From: JALZAI01 sp038212215
Lineage (GTDB): Bacteria; Actinomycetota; Actinomycetes; Mycobacteriales; Jatrophihabitantaceae
Length of the DNA stretch: 64,000 nt
Assembly: GCA_038212215.1 (NCBI GenBank)
Contig: JBBQUT010000001.1
Span: 62,001 to 126,000 of the forward strand
Direction: 5' to 3'
The position numbers and the translations under genes were made by a program. The notes beneath the pieces were generated by a model. It made no database searches. It had not been told where the DNA came from and saw only the letters and a program-made list of their open reading frames with translations. Numbering within the stretch: the first letter of the stretch is position 1; every line of letters starts with the position of its first letter. Shown here in pieces: positions 33,864 through 42,113 of the stretch.

Positions 33864-34808
33864 TACCAGTGGAACGACTCACGGCCGGCCAGGACGGTTG
33901 CGCATGGACCATGGATCTCGCGCTTCGTGCTCGCGTGCCGAGTGCGGCCCAGGCTGCGATGTCAGTTGTCTTTGCGAGCGGTAGCGCGTCTGGCGCCAAG
34001 TGGCATCTGTTTGCGACCGTCGTCATCCCTCCGATACATGACGCAGAACCGTGACTCTCTGTGTAGCTACTCAGCCTATATTTGTTAGATAGTACGGTAT
34101 ATCCGCTTCGCGCGGTCCCGCGGACTTGAGCCCGTCGCTCGCACCCGCCACGCTGCGCTGAGCCTCTGTGTGGTCGTGGTGGCCCGCATGAATGCCTGCT
34201 GCTGGCCTCGGGCAGAGCTCGGATCGTGTCGGGGCGCTGGTTGTGGACAGTAGGCGAAGCCTCGTCCAACTTCGTGGACAACTACGCAGCGTCCCGCAGA
34301 GTTCAGCCGAGCGGGCAGCGCTCCCCGCCGGCGTCGCGCGGTTCGAAGCCGACGCCTCGGCGCCCCTCCGCAAGGACGCGCATTTCGAGGGGGAGGTAAG
34401 TCGCGATCTCGCCTTCCCGACAGCCTTGATTGTCAATCCCCGGCCGGCCCAGGAGGGCCGCGCCCCTCGTAGAACAGTGGCCTTGCATCGAGCACGCCTT
34501 GCTTGCCTATCATGATCAGCATCAGCGCGGCGCCCTCACTAACGTAACAGGGGGTTGCGGGCGGATGGTCGCGACACGTTGGGTTCAAGATTCAGCATGC
34601 GTTGGGGGACGAACCGGCGGCGAGCCCGTCATCGGCGGAGGCACATGTCGACGGTGATGGGCAGTTACGTATGACTTGTGCGCTTCGCGACCCGCTCTCG
34701 CCACGATTCGCCGTCAGCCAGGACGTCGGGTACCGTCCCGACCTGGCAGGGTGCCTAGGGGCGGCGCGCTGACGCAACACGCGTCGGCGCCGGGGGGAAA
34801 CAAACGAT
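33864..34808. other. Long intergenic region, no supported gene
   Basis: About 945 bases. The left 230 bases are AT-richer and probably hold the promoter of the Wzy-like gene. Open frames exist but overlap one another and lack motifs. The right end is the leader of the first beta-propeller gene, with a possible hairpin at 34717-34747 and a six-G ribosome-binding site. Confidence 0.4.
34717..34747 (+). promoter_or_regulatory. Possible leader hairpin upstream of beta-propeller gene
   Basis: GTCGGG and CCCGAC pair around a 6-base loop, with an outer GCCAG/CTGGC pairing and a 3-base bulge. It ends 61 bases before the start codon. It does not match any riboswitch I know well; it may be a terminator or a leader structure. 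Confidence 0.3.
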
Positions 34809-36155
34809 ATGCGTTCAATCAAACGAGTCCTGTCGGCGTGCGTCGGTGTCGCGGTGCTGGTCGGCGCCATGGCGGCGCCGGCGCTCGCGACGGTCGGCGG
34901 CCCGGTGTCGACGGTGCCAGCGACCTGGACGCCGCACTTCCCGACGTCCACTACAGCCGTGGAACAGGTGCGCCAGCTCGCCCAGTGCGGCGCGACGATG
35001 TACGCGGTGGGCACCTTCACCACGATCGAGAGCGGCACCTCGTCGTTGACGCGCAACAACGCGTTCAGCTTCAACGCCTCGACCGGTGCAGTGAGCACCT
35101 GGGACCCGAACGTCAACGGCACGGTCAACACCATCACTTTCTCGGCCGACTGCACGACGGCCTACCTGGGCGGCGCGTTTACCTCCGTGCACGGCACGGT
35201 GGTCAAGAACCTGGCTGCGGTCAGCACCGCTACCGGTGCGGTCAACCTCGCCTTCGCGCATGTCGCGGGGGGCCAGGTAGAGGCGCTACGGCTGTCGGGC
35301 ACGCACCTGCTGGTGGGCGGGTTCTTCACCTCGATCAACGGCTCGGCCCGTGGGTACATGGCCAGCCTGTCGCCGGTGACCGGCAAGGACGACGGGTACG
35401 TCAACCTCAACATCTCCGGCAGCTACTCCTACGTCGATTTCAATGGCAAGCCGGTTGCCCCTAACGCCACGCGTACCTACAACTTTGAGGTCAGTCCGGA
35501 CGGCAAGCGGCTGCTCGTAATGGGAGTGTTCACCTCGGTCGCCGGCCAGCCGCGGCAGCAGATTTTCATGCTGGATCTGGGCGCCACCAGCGCGACGCTC
35601 GATGCCTGGAACTCACCGGAGTTCAGCACGAATTGCTCGTCCAGCAAGCCGTTCTACCTGCAGGCCGCCGCCTGGTCACCGACCGGCTCCACCGTGTACG
35701 TCGGGACCACCGGCGGAAAGCCCGCTAACGGCCTGGGCTCGCGCACAACTGATGTTCGAGCGGGGCTGTGCGACGCGGCTGCCGCGTACCCCAGCACCAG
35801 CAGTTCACACGCGCACACCTGGATCAACTACACCGGCTGCGACTCGCTGTTCTCCATAGCCGCGGACACCAACGACGTCTACTTGGGCGGCCACGAACGT
35901 TGGGCCGGCAACGCCGGGTCGTGTAACACCACCATCGGCAGTGGCGCAGTGTCTCGCCCTGGAGTGGGCTCGTTGTCGCCCACTTCCGGCGTCGCCACGG
36001 CCTGGAACCCGACCCGGGCGCGCGGGCTCGGCGCTGACGACATGATCGTCACGACCAATCCGGCCGGGCTCTGGATCGCCAGCGACAACTACCTCACCGC
36101 GAACCAATGCGGCGGGGTCACCGGGCTCGCGGGTATCTGCTTCCTGCCTGCGTAG
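34809..36155 (+). CDS. Secreted beta-propeller-like repeat protein, paralogue 1
   Basis: Exported protein of 448 residues. A signal peptide occupies 1-27 (RSIKR, hydrophobic core, APALA cleavage). The mature part is a series of blades with the pattern V-G-x-F-T-S-V/I-x-G followed by a xSxxTGAV strand (for example YLGGAFTSVHGT, LLVGGFFTSING, VMGVFTSVAG), resembling delta-60/DUF5122-type propeller repeats. Several cysteines probably form disulfides. ATG follows CCGGGGGGAAAC. A close paralogue lies at 37110. Ligand or activity unknown; a surface glycan or cell wall role is a guess. Confidence 0.75.
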   Translation: MRSIKRVLSACVGVAVLVGAMAAPALATVGGPVSTVPATWTPHFPTSTTAVEQVRQLAQCGATMYAVGTFTTIESGTSSLTRNNAFSFNASTGAVSTWDPNVNGTVNTITFSADCTTAYLGGAFTSVHGTVVKNLAAVSTATGAVNLAFAHVAGGQVEALRLSGTHLLVGGFFTSINGSARGYMASLSPVTGKDDGYVNLNISGSYSYVDFNGKPVAPNATRTYNFEVSPDGKRLLVMGVFTSVAGQPRQQIFMLDLGATSATLDAWNSPEFSTNCSSSKPFYLQAAAWSPTGSTVYVGTTGGKPANGLGSRTTDVRAGLCDAAAAYPSTSSSHAHTWINYTGCDSLFSIAADTNDVYLGGHERWAGNAGSCNTTIGSGAVSRPGVGSLSPTSGVATAWNPTRARGLGADDMIVTTNPAGLWIASDNYLTANQCGGVTGLAGICFLPA

Positions 36156-36181
36156 CCCGCCGGCGATCCGCCCACGAAGTA

Positions 36182-36997
36182 CTACCCGTGGCCCTCTGCG
36201 CGGATGCCGAATTCCGAGACAGCACCGAAACGCTCGCCGAGCTGCTGCGCGGCGCGCGAGGGCGTCGACCAGTAGCGCAGGACCGACACCGAGGCGAAGC
36301 TCGGCCGGAGCATGTCGACGACGGCCTGCTCGTCCACCCCGTTGCGCAGCACGTGGTACTCGACCATGTCGCGCTCATTCTGCTCGTCCAGCTGCCCGCG
36401 CTTTCGCCGCAGGAAGCTTCTCGTTCCCTCCACGAGATCGCCGCGGGTGAGCCGCCAGGCATAGAAGGCGCCGCGCTGTGCGCGGTGGTTGAGCGCGCCG
36501 ACGCGCGGGTACCAGAGCGGGTCTTGGAACGAGATGAACCCACCACCCGCCGCGAGCAGGCCCGTCCACGTCGAAATGGCCGCAAGGTAGTCCGGAATGT
36601 GGTGCAGAACCGCCATTGCCGTCACCAGATCGAATTCGGCGCCGCTGAGCGCGGCACTGTCCCCGGCTTCGTCGAAGATCACTTCGGCGGAAGGGTTGTG
36701 TCGATAGCGCTGCGACAGCAGATCCGCGCTTGACCGGCTCATCTCGGTGACCGTTACCGAGGCACCCGTAGCCAGGACGTGGTCGGTGAACGCGCCGTGA
36801 CCTGCCCCGAGTTCGAGCACGCGGCACCCGCCGGTCGCTTCCATCCGCTCGGCGACGGCAGCGCGCAGCTCCGTCAGGATCATGTCGCGCAGACCCGCGT
36901 GCGTCAGGTGCGGCGAACCGACCTCGTAGTTGTGATCCGCTCCATGGGCCACGTCCTGGAAGCTGCTGCCCGCGGTCATGGTCCCAATCTGGCACAT
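36182..36997 (-). CDS. Class I SAM-dependent methyltransferase
   Basis: A 271-residue methyltransferase between the two propeller genes on the opposite strand. SAM motif I is VLELGAGHGAFTDHVL (residues about 60-75), motif II VTVTEMSRSS, and AVLHHIPDYLAAI marks the post-II helix; it resembles UbiE/Methyltransf_11 types. Start could be ATG 36997 or ATG 36979. It converges with paralogue 1 (26 bases between stops). Confidence 0.78.
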   Translation of the reverse strand: MCQIGTMTAGSSFQDVAHGADHNYEVGSPHLTHAGLRDMILTELRAAVAERMEATGGCRVLELGAGHGAFTDHVLATGASVTVTEMSRSSADLLSQRYRHNPSAEVIFDEAGDSAALSGAEFDLVTAMAVLHHIPDYLAAISTWTGLLAAGGGFISFQDPLWYPRVGALNHRAQRGAFYAWRLTRGDLVEGTRSFLRRKRGQLDEQNERDMVEYHVLRNGVDEQAVVDMLRPSFASVSVLRYWSTPSRAAQQLGERFGAVSEFGIRAEGHG

Positions 36998-37109
36998 TTA
37001 GCCCACAAAGGTGCGAGGATTTCCCGCGGTGCTTGCGGTGAGATAGATTCCGAATGAGCTGGCTGAGGGCTGAGGGCGCCTTCGCCGCGTGAGGGTTGGG
37101 GAAAATCTA

Positions 37110-38486
37110 GTGCTTGCAATTATCCGGGCCATTCTGGCGCGCCGTTCTGTCGTCGCAGTGACCGCCGTGGCGGTGAGTGTTGTCGCGCTGCTTGTGGGCG
37201 CCGCGGCGCCCGCCACTGCAGTCGTGGGCGGTCCGGTGTCGACGAGGCCGGTGACCTGGACGCCGCACTTCCCGACGTCCACCGCGCAGATCGAGCAGGT
37301 GCGCCAGCTCGCCGAGTGCGGCGCCACGATGTACGCGGTGGGAACCTTCACCACAATCCAGCGCAGCGGTGCCTCGTTCACCCGCAACAATGCCTTCAGC
37401 TTCAGTGCCACCACCGGTGTCGTGAGCAGCTGGAACCCGAGCGTCAACGGCACGGTCAACTCGATCGCGCTGTCGGCGAACTGCGCGACCGCTTACCTGG
37501 GCGGCGTGTTCACGTCGGTGCACGGCACCGCCGCCAAGAACCTGGCCTCGGTCAGCACCGCAACCGGCGCGGTCAACACCGGCTTCGGCCACAACGCGAA
37601 CGGCCAGGTCGAGACGCTGCGGATGTCCGGTAGCCACCTGCTGGTGGGGGGTTTCTTCACCGGGGTCAACGGCTCGACCAAGAGGTACATGGTCAGCCTG
37701 CAGCCCACGACGGGCGTCGACGACGGCTACGTCAACCTCAACATCTCCGGCAACTACGTCTACACAGACGACCTCGGACGGACGGCCCACGCCAATCCGT
37801 CCCGCGTCTACAACCTCGAGCGCAGCCCGGACGGCACCCGCTTGCTGGTAATGGGCGACTTCACCTCGGTCGCCGGACAGGGCCGCCGCCAGATTTTCAT
37901 GCTGGATCTCGGCGCCACCAGCGCGACGCTCGACCCCTGGTACTCCGCGGAGTTCAACGCGAACTGCGGGATTGCCCAGCCGTACTACGTGCAGGCGGCG
38001 GCGTGGTCACCGAATGGTGCCTCCGTCTACATCGGCACCACCGGCAACCGGCCTGCCAACGGCACCGGATCGACCTCAACCGGCCCACGCGCCGGCCTCT
38101 GCGACGCTGCCTCGGCCTTCCCCAGCACGAAGAGCTCGACGCTTCGGCACACCTGGGTCAACTACACCGGGTGTGACTCGCTGTTCGCAGTCGCCGCCGA
38201 CACCAACGATGTCTACGTAGGCGGGCACGAGCGTTGGGCCAACAACCCCGCGGGCTGCGGCGTGGCAGGCCCCGGTGCGGTCGCCCGACCCGGCGTGGGG
38301 GCATTGGCGCCGAGCACGGGGTCGGCGACGGCCTGGAACCCGACCCGGGCACGCGGCCTGGGCGCCGACGACATGCTGCTCACCAGCAATCCGGCAGGGC
38401 TGTGGATCGCCAGCGACAACTACCTCAACTCCGATCAGTGCGGCGGCGTCTCCGGACTCGCTGGAATCTGCTTCCTGCCGGCTTAA
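37110..38486 (+). CDS. Secreted beta-propeller-like repeat protein, paralogue 2
   Basis: Paralogue of the protein at 34809, 458 residues from GTG 37110, with GGGGA 8 bases upstream; an in-frame GTG at 37089 is less well placed. Signal peptide ends near APATA. Long blocks are shared with paralogue 1: WTPHFPTST, CGATMYAVGTFTTI, QIFMLDLGATSATLD, WNPTRARGLGADDM and the C-terminal CGGVSGLAGICFLPA. The pair thus arose by duplication; the methyltransferase between them is transcribed the other way. The stop lies 16 bases from that of the converging DeoR gene. Confidence 0.76.
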   Translation: MLAIIRAILARRSVVAVTAVAVSVVALLVGAAAPATAVVGGPVSTRPVTWTPHFPTSTAQIEQVRQLAECGATMYAVGTFTTIQRSGASFTRNNAFSFSATTGVVSSWNPSVNGTVNSIALSANCATAYLGGVFTSVHGTAAKNLASVSTATGAVNTGFGHNANGQVETLRMSGSHLLVGGFFTGVNGSTKRYMVSLQPTTGVDDGYVNLNISGNYVYTDDLGRTAHANPSRVYNLERSPDGTRLLVMGDFTSVAGQGRRQIFMLDLGATSATLDPWYSAEFNANCGIAQPYYVQAAAWSPNGASVYIGTTGNRPANGTGSTSTGPRAGLCDAASAFPSTKSSTLRHTWVNYTGCDSLFAVAADTNDVYVGGHERWANNPAGCGVAGPGAVARPGVGALAPSTGSATAWNPTRARGLGADDMLLTSNPAGLWIASDNYLNSDQCGGVSGLAGICFLPA

Positions 38487-38502
38487 AGCACCAGGCCGAG
38501 GC

Positions 38503-39297
38503 TCAGTCGGCGCAGACTGTGACGCTGGCGCCGCTATCCCGTAGCGCCGCCAACACTTCCGGCGGCGCACCATCGTCGGTGACGAACTCGGCCACGTCCT
38601 CGATCCCGGCCAGCAGGGTCGCTCCGCTGCGTCCGAACTTCGTCGCGTCGGCGAGCACGACCAGCGCGTCGGCGTGGCGCAGCATCCCGTGGTGGTACCC
38701 GGCCTGGATGATCTTGGCGCCGGTCACACCGATGTCCGGGTGGATGCCCCAGGCGCCGGCGAACAAGACGTCCACATGCAGGTCGGCCATGCTCTGCTCG
38801 CTCATCGGCCCGAGCAACGTCATCTGGTCGCGGTGTAGAACGCCGCCGAGCATGACGAGCGTGATGTCGGGATAGGCCGCCAGGGTGTGGCCCACGTCGA
38901 GCCCGTTGGTCACGACGGTGATCGTGCGCCCGGCGAGGTGCGGCAGCATCTGCGCGGTCGTGCTGCCCGACAGGATCATCACCGTCATTGCGTCGACGAT
39001 CCGCCCCGCCGCGGCGCGCGCGATCCGCTGCTTCACCCCGTCGGTGTCGTGGTCGGCGCCGGGGGGCGCAGGGTGGTCGGCCCGGCGCAGCACGGCGCCG
39101 CCGTGGGCCCGCGACAGCACGCCGTCCCCCTCGAGGATGGCGAGATCGCGTCGCACGGTGGACGGGCTGACCGCAAGCGCGGCCGCCAGTTGCTCGACCG
39201 TCGCCGACCCACGCCGACGCAGCTCCTCGGTGACCCGGCGGCGGCGGTCGGGCGCAAGCATGCCGCGAGCCTTGCGCATCGCCCCGGCAGAAGCCAC
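38503..39297 (-). CDS. DeoR/GlpR-family transcriptional regulator
   Basis: Sugar-phosphate-responsive regulator, 264 residues. A DeoR helix-turn-helix lies at about residues 17-65 (VEQLAAALAVSPSTVRRDLA then AHGGAV). The sensor domain carries ILSGSTTAQML, VVTNGLDVGHTL, MLGGVLHRDQM and LADATKFGRSG, the phosphate-binding pattern of the family. GTG 39297 has GGGAG 7 bases upstream. It diverges from the MAA-type operon, with three direct repeats in the shared region. Family members usually sense phosphorylated sugars, and DDG synthase uses sedoheptulose 7-phosphate, so it plausibly gates the cluster. Confidence 0.86.
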   Translation of the reverse strand: MASAGAMRKARGMLAPDRRRRVTEELRRRGSATVEQLAAALAVSPSTVRRDLAILEGDGVLSRAHGGAVLRRADHPAPPGADHDTDGVKQRIARAAAGRIVDAMTVMILSGSTTAQMLPHLAGRTITVVTNGLDVGHTLAAYPDITLVMLGGVLHRDQMTLLGPMSEQSMADLHVDVLFAGAWGIHPDIGVTGAKIIQAGYHHGMLRHADALVVLADATKFGRSGATLLAGIEDVAEFVTDDGAPPEVLAALRDSGASVTVCAD

Positions 39298-39321
39298 GCC
39301 AACACTCCCATCCGCTCAGCC

Positions 39322-39381
39322 TGCGCGTTTATGACGGAACTTGCGCGTTAGAGACCAAGTATGCGTGATATTGCCCGACGG
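39322..39381. promoter_or_regulatory. Three 20-bp-spaced direct repeats, probable DeoR operator
   Basis: TGCGCGTT occurs at 39322 and 39342, with the related TGCGTGAT at 39362, exactly 20 bases apart, about two helical turns. The array lies between the regulator (ending its leader at 39297) and the operon starting at 39450. DeoR-family proteins often bind spaced direct repeats. Binding is inferred. Confidence 0.55.
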
Positions 39382-39449
39382 GTGGGGTAGAAGTCCAGCG
39401 CAGGCGCCGGACGACGCCTAGCCCACCTGCGAGGAGCGGAGCCCATCCG

Positions 39450-39686
39450 ATGACCATCACCGACCACGACGCACGCGACATCAAGGAACACGCCAGCACG
39501 AGCTTCGCCGATCTGGGCAAGGAGATGTGGGCGTACCTGACCGGCAAGGGCGCAGCCATCAACTACGAGTTCGTCGACATGACCGTCGAGGTGCCGCGCG
39601 AGACCGGGCCCGCGTCCCCCCGCGCAACGTGGAAGCTCAACGGCACGCTGCGCATCACGACCGCAGAGGGAGTCTCGGCCGGGTGA
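39450..39686 (+). CDS. Unknown small protein leading the MAA-type operon (78 aa)
   Basis: First gene of the operon, 78 residues, soluble. ATG follows GAGGAGCGG. The N-terminal 30 residues look helical (DIKEHASTSFADLGKEMWAYL); the rest has alternating polar and nonpolar residues typical of beta strands (INYEFVDMTVEVPRE, ATWKLNGTLRITT). I do not recognise the family. It overlaps the next gene by 4 bases (GTGA), so it is coupled to it. Confidence 0.72.
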   Translation: MTITDHDARDIKEHASTSFADLGKEMWAYLTGKGAAINYEFVDMTVEVPRETGPASPRATWKLNGTLRITTAEGVSAG

Positions 39687-40135
39687 GCACGGCGGACGAC
39701 CCAGGCTTGCGGATCAGCGCTGATCTGCAGCTCACCATGGACGGGGTGCACGCCGTCGTCGTCGGCGACGGCGTCCACGTGACCGTCCGCACCGGCGACG
39801 CCGCGGAACTGCTCACCAGGGTCCGCGCGGTCGCGCCGGGCGGAGCGCGCTCGGCGCGGCGAGCGTCCCGGTACCTCGCCCAGGCGCTGGACACCGCCGG
39901 GCTCTCACTGGACGTCGTGGACGACCGGGGCACGGTCGTCGCGTACGGCGGCGAAGCTCGCTCCCGCGTGGCCGCCTTCGTGCTCGGCACCGACCGTGCC
40001 CGTTTCGGGCCGGCGTCGCTGCCCGCTGTTCTGCGTTATCTGCGCCGAGACCCGGCCACCCGTGCCGTCGCACGGGGGGCCGTCACTGCGCTGGTGGCCG
40101 CGGCCCTGCTCGCCCACCGCCGAGCCGCCCGCTGA
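39683..40135 (+). CDS. Unknown protein of the MAA-type operon (150 aa)
   Basis: Predicted protein of 150 residues from the GTG that overlaps the previous stop. The N-terminal half is strand-rich (ISADLQLTMDGVHAVVVGDG); the C-terminus ends in a hydrophobic helix with a basic tail (TALVAAALLAHRRAAR), which could bind the membrane. No known motif is visible. The HAD-like gene follows 37 bases later. Confidence 0.68.
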   Translation: MSTADDPGLRISADLQLTMDGVHAVVVGDGVHVTVRTGDAAELLTRVRAVAPGGARSARRASRYLAQALDTAGLSLDVVDDRGTVVAYGGEARSRVAAFVLGTDRARFGPASLPAVLRYLRRDPATRAVARGAVTALVAAALLAHRRAAR

Positions 40136-40172
40136 CCGGCGGCGGCCTCACCAACGACCGGCAAAGGACATC

Positions 40173-40844
40173 ATGACCGCCATCCTCTTCGGCTCGATCA
40201 GCACGATCGCCGACACCTCCGAACTGCAGCGCACGGCCTTCAACGACGCCTTTCGCGCCCACGGACTCGACTGGACATGGGAGCTCGACGAGTACCGCCG
40301 GCTGCTGGAACGCAGCGGCGGGCAGCAGCGCATCGCCGACTACGCGCGCGAACGCGACACGTCCGTCGACGCGGCCGCGATCCACCACACCAAGTCGGAG
40401 CTGTTCCAGAAGGCGCTCGCCGACGGCGGCCTCACCCCCCGCGCCGGGGTCGGCGAGGCGATCCGGGCCGCCCGCGACGCCGGGGTGAAGCTCGCCTTCG
40501 TCAGCACGACCTCGGACGGCAACATTGCCGGGATGTTGGGCGCTCTCGACCCCGATGTCAGCCGCGCCGACTTCGATTTCGTCTTCGACGGCGACACCGT
40601 CGATGCCCCCAAGCCGGACAAGGCCGTCGCGTACGTCATCGCGCTCGAACGCCTCGGGGAGCGAGCCGAGGACTGCATCGCGATCGAGGACAACCTCGCC
40701 GGCGTAGCAGCCGCCCACGCGGCGGGTCTGGCCTGCGTCGCGTTCCCGAACGCGAACACCGCCGGGCATGACTTCGGCATCGCAGATCACCGCGTCGAGC
40801 GCATCGACCTCGACGACCTGCGACAGTTCCTCGCTGCCGCGTAG
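40173..40844 (+). CDS. CbbY-like HAD protein lacking catalytic aspartates
   Basis: A 223-residue HAD-superfamily protein resembling CbbY/Gph sugar-phosphate phosphatases (AFNDAFRAHGLDWTWELDEY near the cap). Motif I, normally FDxDGT with the nucleophile and acid/base aspartates, reads FGSIST at residues 6-11, so both aspartates are gone. Motif II (S111-T112), motif III (K147 in APKPDK) and motif IV (E172-D173 in IEDNLAG) are kept. It is therefore probably not an active phosphatase, and may bind a sugar phosphate or act as a helper. ATG 40173 has AAAGGA upstream; it precedes DDG synthase by 42 bases. Confidence 0.82.
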   Translation: MTAILFGSISTIADTSELQRTAFNDAFRAHGLDWTWELDEYRRLLERSGGQQRIADYARERDTSVDAAAIHHTKSELFQKALADGGLTPRAGVGEAIRAARDAGVKLAFVSTTSDGNIAGMLGALDPDVSRADFDFVFDGDTVDAPKPDKAVAYVIALERLGERAEDCIAIEDNLAGVAAAHAAGLACVAFPNANTAGHDFGIADHRVERIDLDDLRQFLAAA

Positions 40845-40886
40845 AGCCGCCGACTCGCCGACCCGCCACCCTGGAGAGCAGCACCC

Positions 40887-42113
40887 ATGACAAGCACCCT
40901 CCGTTCAGACTTCACGGCCACCGGCACCGCGTTCCACGTCGAGGCCTACGAGAGGATCGACTACTCACTCGTCTACGTCACCGGCGCCTTTTCGGTAGGC
41001 AACGACCAGATCGCCGACAGCTACCGCCGTTTCGGCCGGTGCCTGATGGTGGTGGACGAGAACGTGTACGCCCTTTACGGCGAGCGGATGCACACCTACT
41101 TCGACCACTACGGCATCGCGCTCACCGCTTTCCCGATCGCGATCACCGAACCCGACAAGTCACTGTCCACGCTCGAGCGGATCGTGGACGAGTTCGCCGA
41201 CTTCGGTCTCGTCCGCAGCGAGCCCGTGCTCGTCGTGGGCGGTGGGCTCACGACCGACGTTGCGGGGCTAGCCTGCGCGACATTTCGTCGAGCGACGAAC
41301 TACATCCGGGTGCCGACGACGCTGATCGGCCTGATCGACGCGAGTGTGTCCATCAAGGTGGCGGTCAACCACGGCAAGTACAAGAACCGGCTCGGCGCCT
41401 ATCACGCGTCCCAGCAGGTGATCCTTGACTTCTCGTTCCTCGAGACCCTGCCGACCGACCAGGTCCGCAACGGCATGGCCGAGATCATCAAGATCGCCGT
41501 CGTCGGCAACAGCGGAATCTTCGAGCTGATGGAGAAGTACGGCGAGGACCTTCTGCTCACCCGATTCGGTCACCTGGACGGCACGGCCGAACTGCGCGAG
41601 ATCGGGCACCGGGTGACCTACGACGCCATCAACACGATGCTGGCCCTCGAGGTGCCCAACCTTCAGGAACTCGACCTGGACCGCGTGATCGCGTTCGGCC
41701 ACACGTGGAGCCCCACGCTTGAGCTGGCGCCCGATGTGCCGTTCTTCCACGGCCACGCGATCAACATCGACATGGCGTATTCCACCACGCTCGCCGAGCA
41801 GCGCGGCTACATCTCGGCCAGCGAGCGCGACCGGATCTTCTGGCTGATGAGCCGTCTCGGCCTCGCGCTGGACAGCCCGTACCTGACGCCGGAACTGCTG
41901 GAGGACGCGACCCGCTCGATCCTGCAGACCCGCGACGGCCTATTGCGCGCGGCGGTGCCGCGTCCCATCGGCACATGCGTGTTCGTCAACGACCTGACGG
42001 GTGCGGAGATGGAGTCGACACTTGAGGCGCACTGCCGGGTCGTGCAGACCTACCCGCGCGAGGGCGCCGGGGAGCAGATGTTCATCGATTCCGTTGCGCG
42101 CGCCACGCAATGA
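40887..42113 (+). CDS. mysA: Sedoheptulose 7-phosphate cyclase, 2-demethyl-4-deoxygadusol synthase type
   Basis: Sugar phosphate cyclase that, in MAA pathways, turns sedoheptulose 7-phosphate into 2-demethyl-4-deoxygadusol. Dehydroquinate-synthase fold, 408 residues. The NAD loop is GGGLTTDVAGLAC (118-130); KVAVNHGKYKNRLGAYHAS is at 157-175; the metal ligands are likely E199, H272 (GHTWSP) and H288. The PTLELAP and NHGKYKNRLGAYH patterns match DDG synthases better, from memory, than 2-epi-5-epi-valiolone synthases. The neighbours strengthen this. ATG follows CTGGAGAG. The stop overlaps the methyltransferase start by 4 bases. Confidence 0.88.
   Translation: MTSTLRSDFTATGTAFHVEAYERIDYSLVYVTGAFSVGNDQIADSYRRFGRCLMVVDENVYALYGERMHTYFDHYGIALTAFPIAITEPDKSLSTLERIVDEFADFGLVRSEPVLVVGGGLTTDVAGLACATFRRATNYIRVPTTLIGLIDASVSIKVAVNHGKYKNRLGAYHASQQVILDFSFLETLPTDQVRNGMAEIIKIAVVGNSGIFELMEKYGEDLLLTRFGHLDGTAELREIGHRVTYDAINTMLALEVPNLQELDLDRVIAFGHTWSPTLELAPDVPFFHGHAINIDMAYSTTLAEQRGYISASERDRIFWLMSRLGLALDSPYLTPELLEDATRSILQTRDGLLRAAVPRPIGTCVFVNDLTGAEMESTLEAHCRVVQTYPREGAGEQMFIDSVARATQ

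Noticed and set aside
33754..34281. 175-codon minus-strand frame overlapping the Wzy-like gene start
   Set aside because: Would overlap the polymerase N-terminus and has Ser/Arg/Pro-rich random-looking composition.
34540..34808. Cyclic-di-AMP or other riboswitch upstream of the secreted propeller gene
   Set aside because: I see a hairpin and a G-rich leader but not the conserved motifs of any riboswitch class; a covariance search would be needed.
40887..42113. 2-epi-5-epi-valiolone synthase for a C7-cyclitol antibiotic
   Set aside because: Neighbouring O-methyltransferase and the two ATP-grasp enzymes fit the MAA pathway, and the sequence patterns resemble DDG synthases more; not fully excluded.
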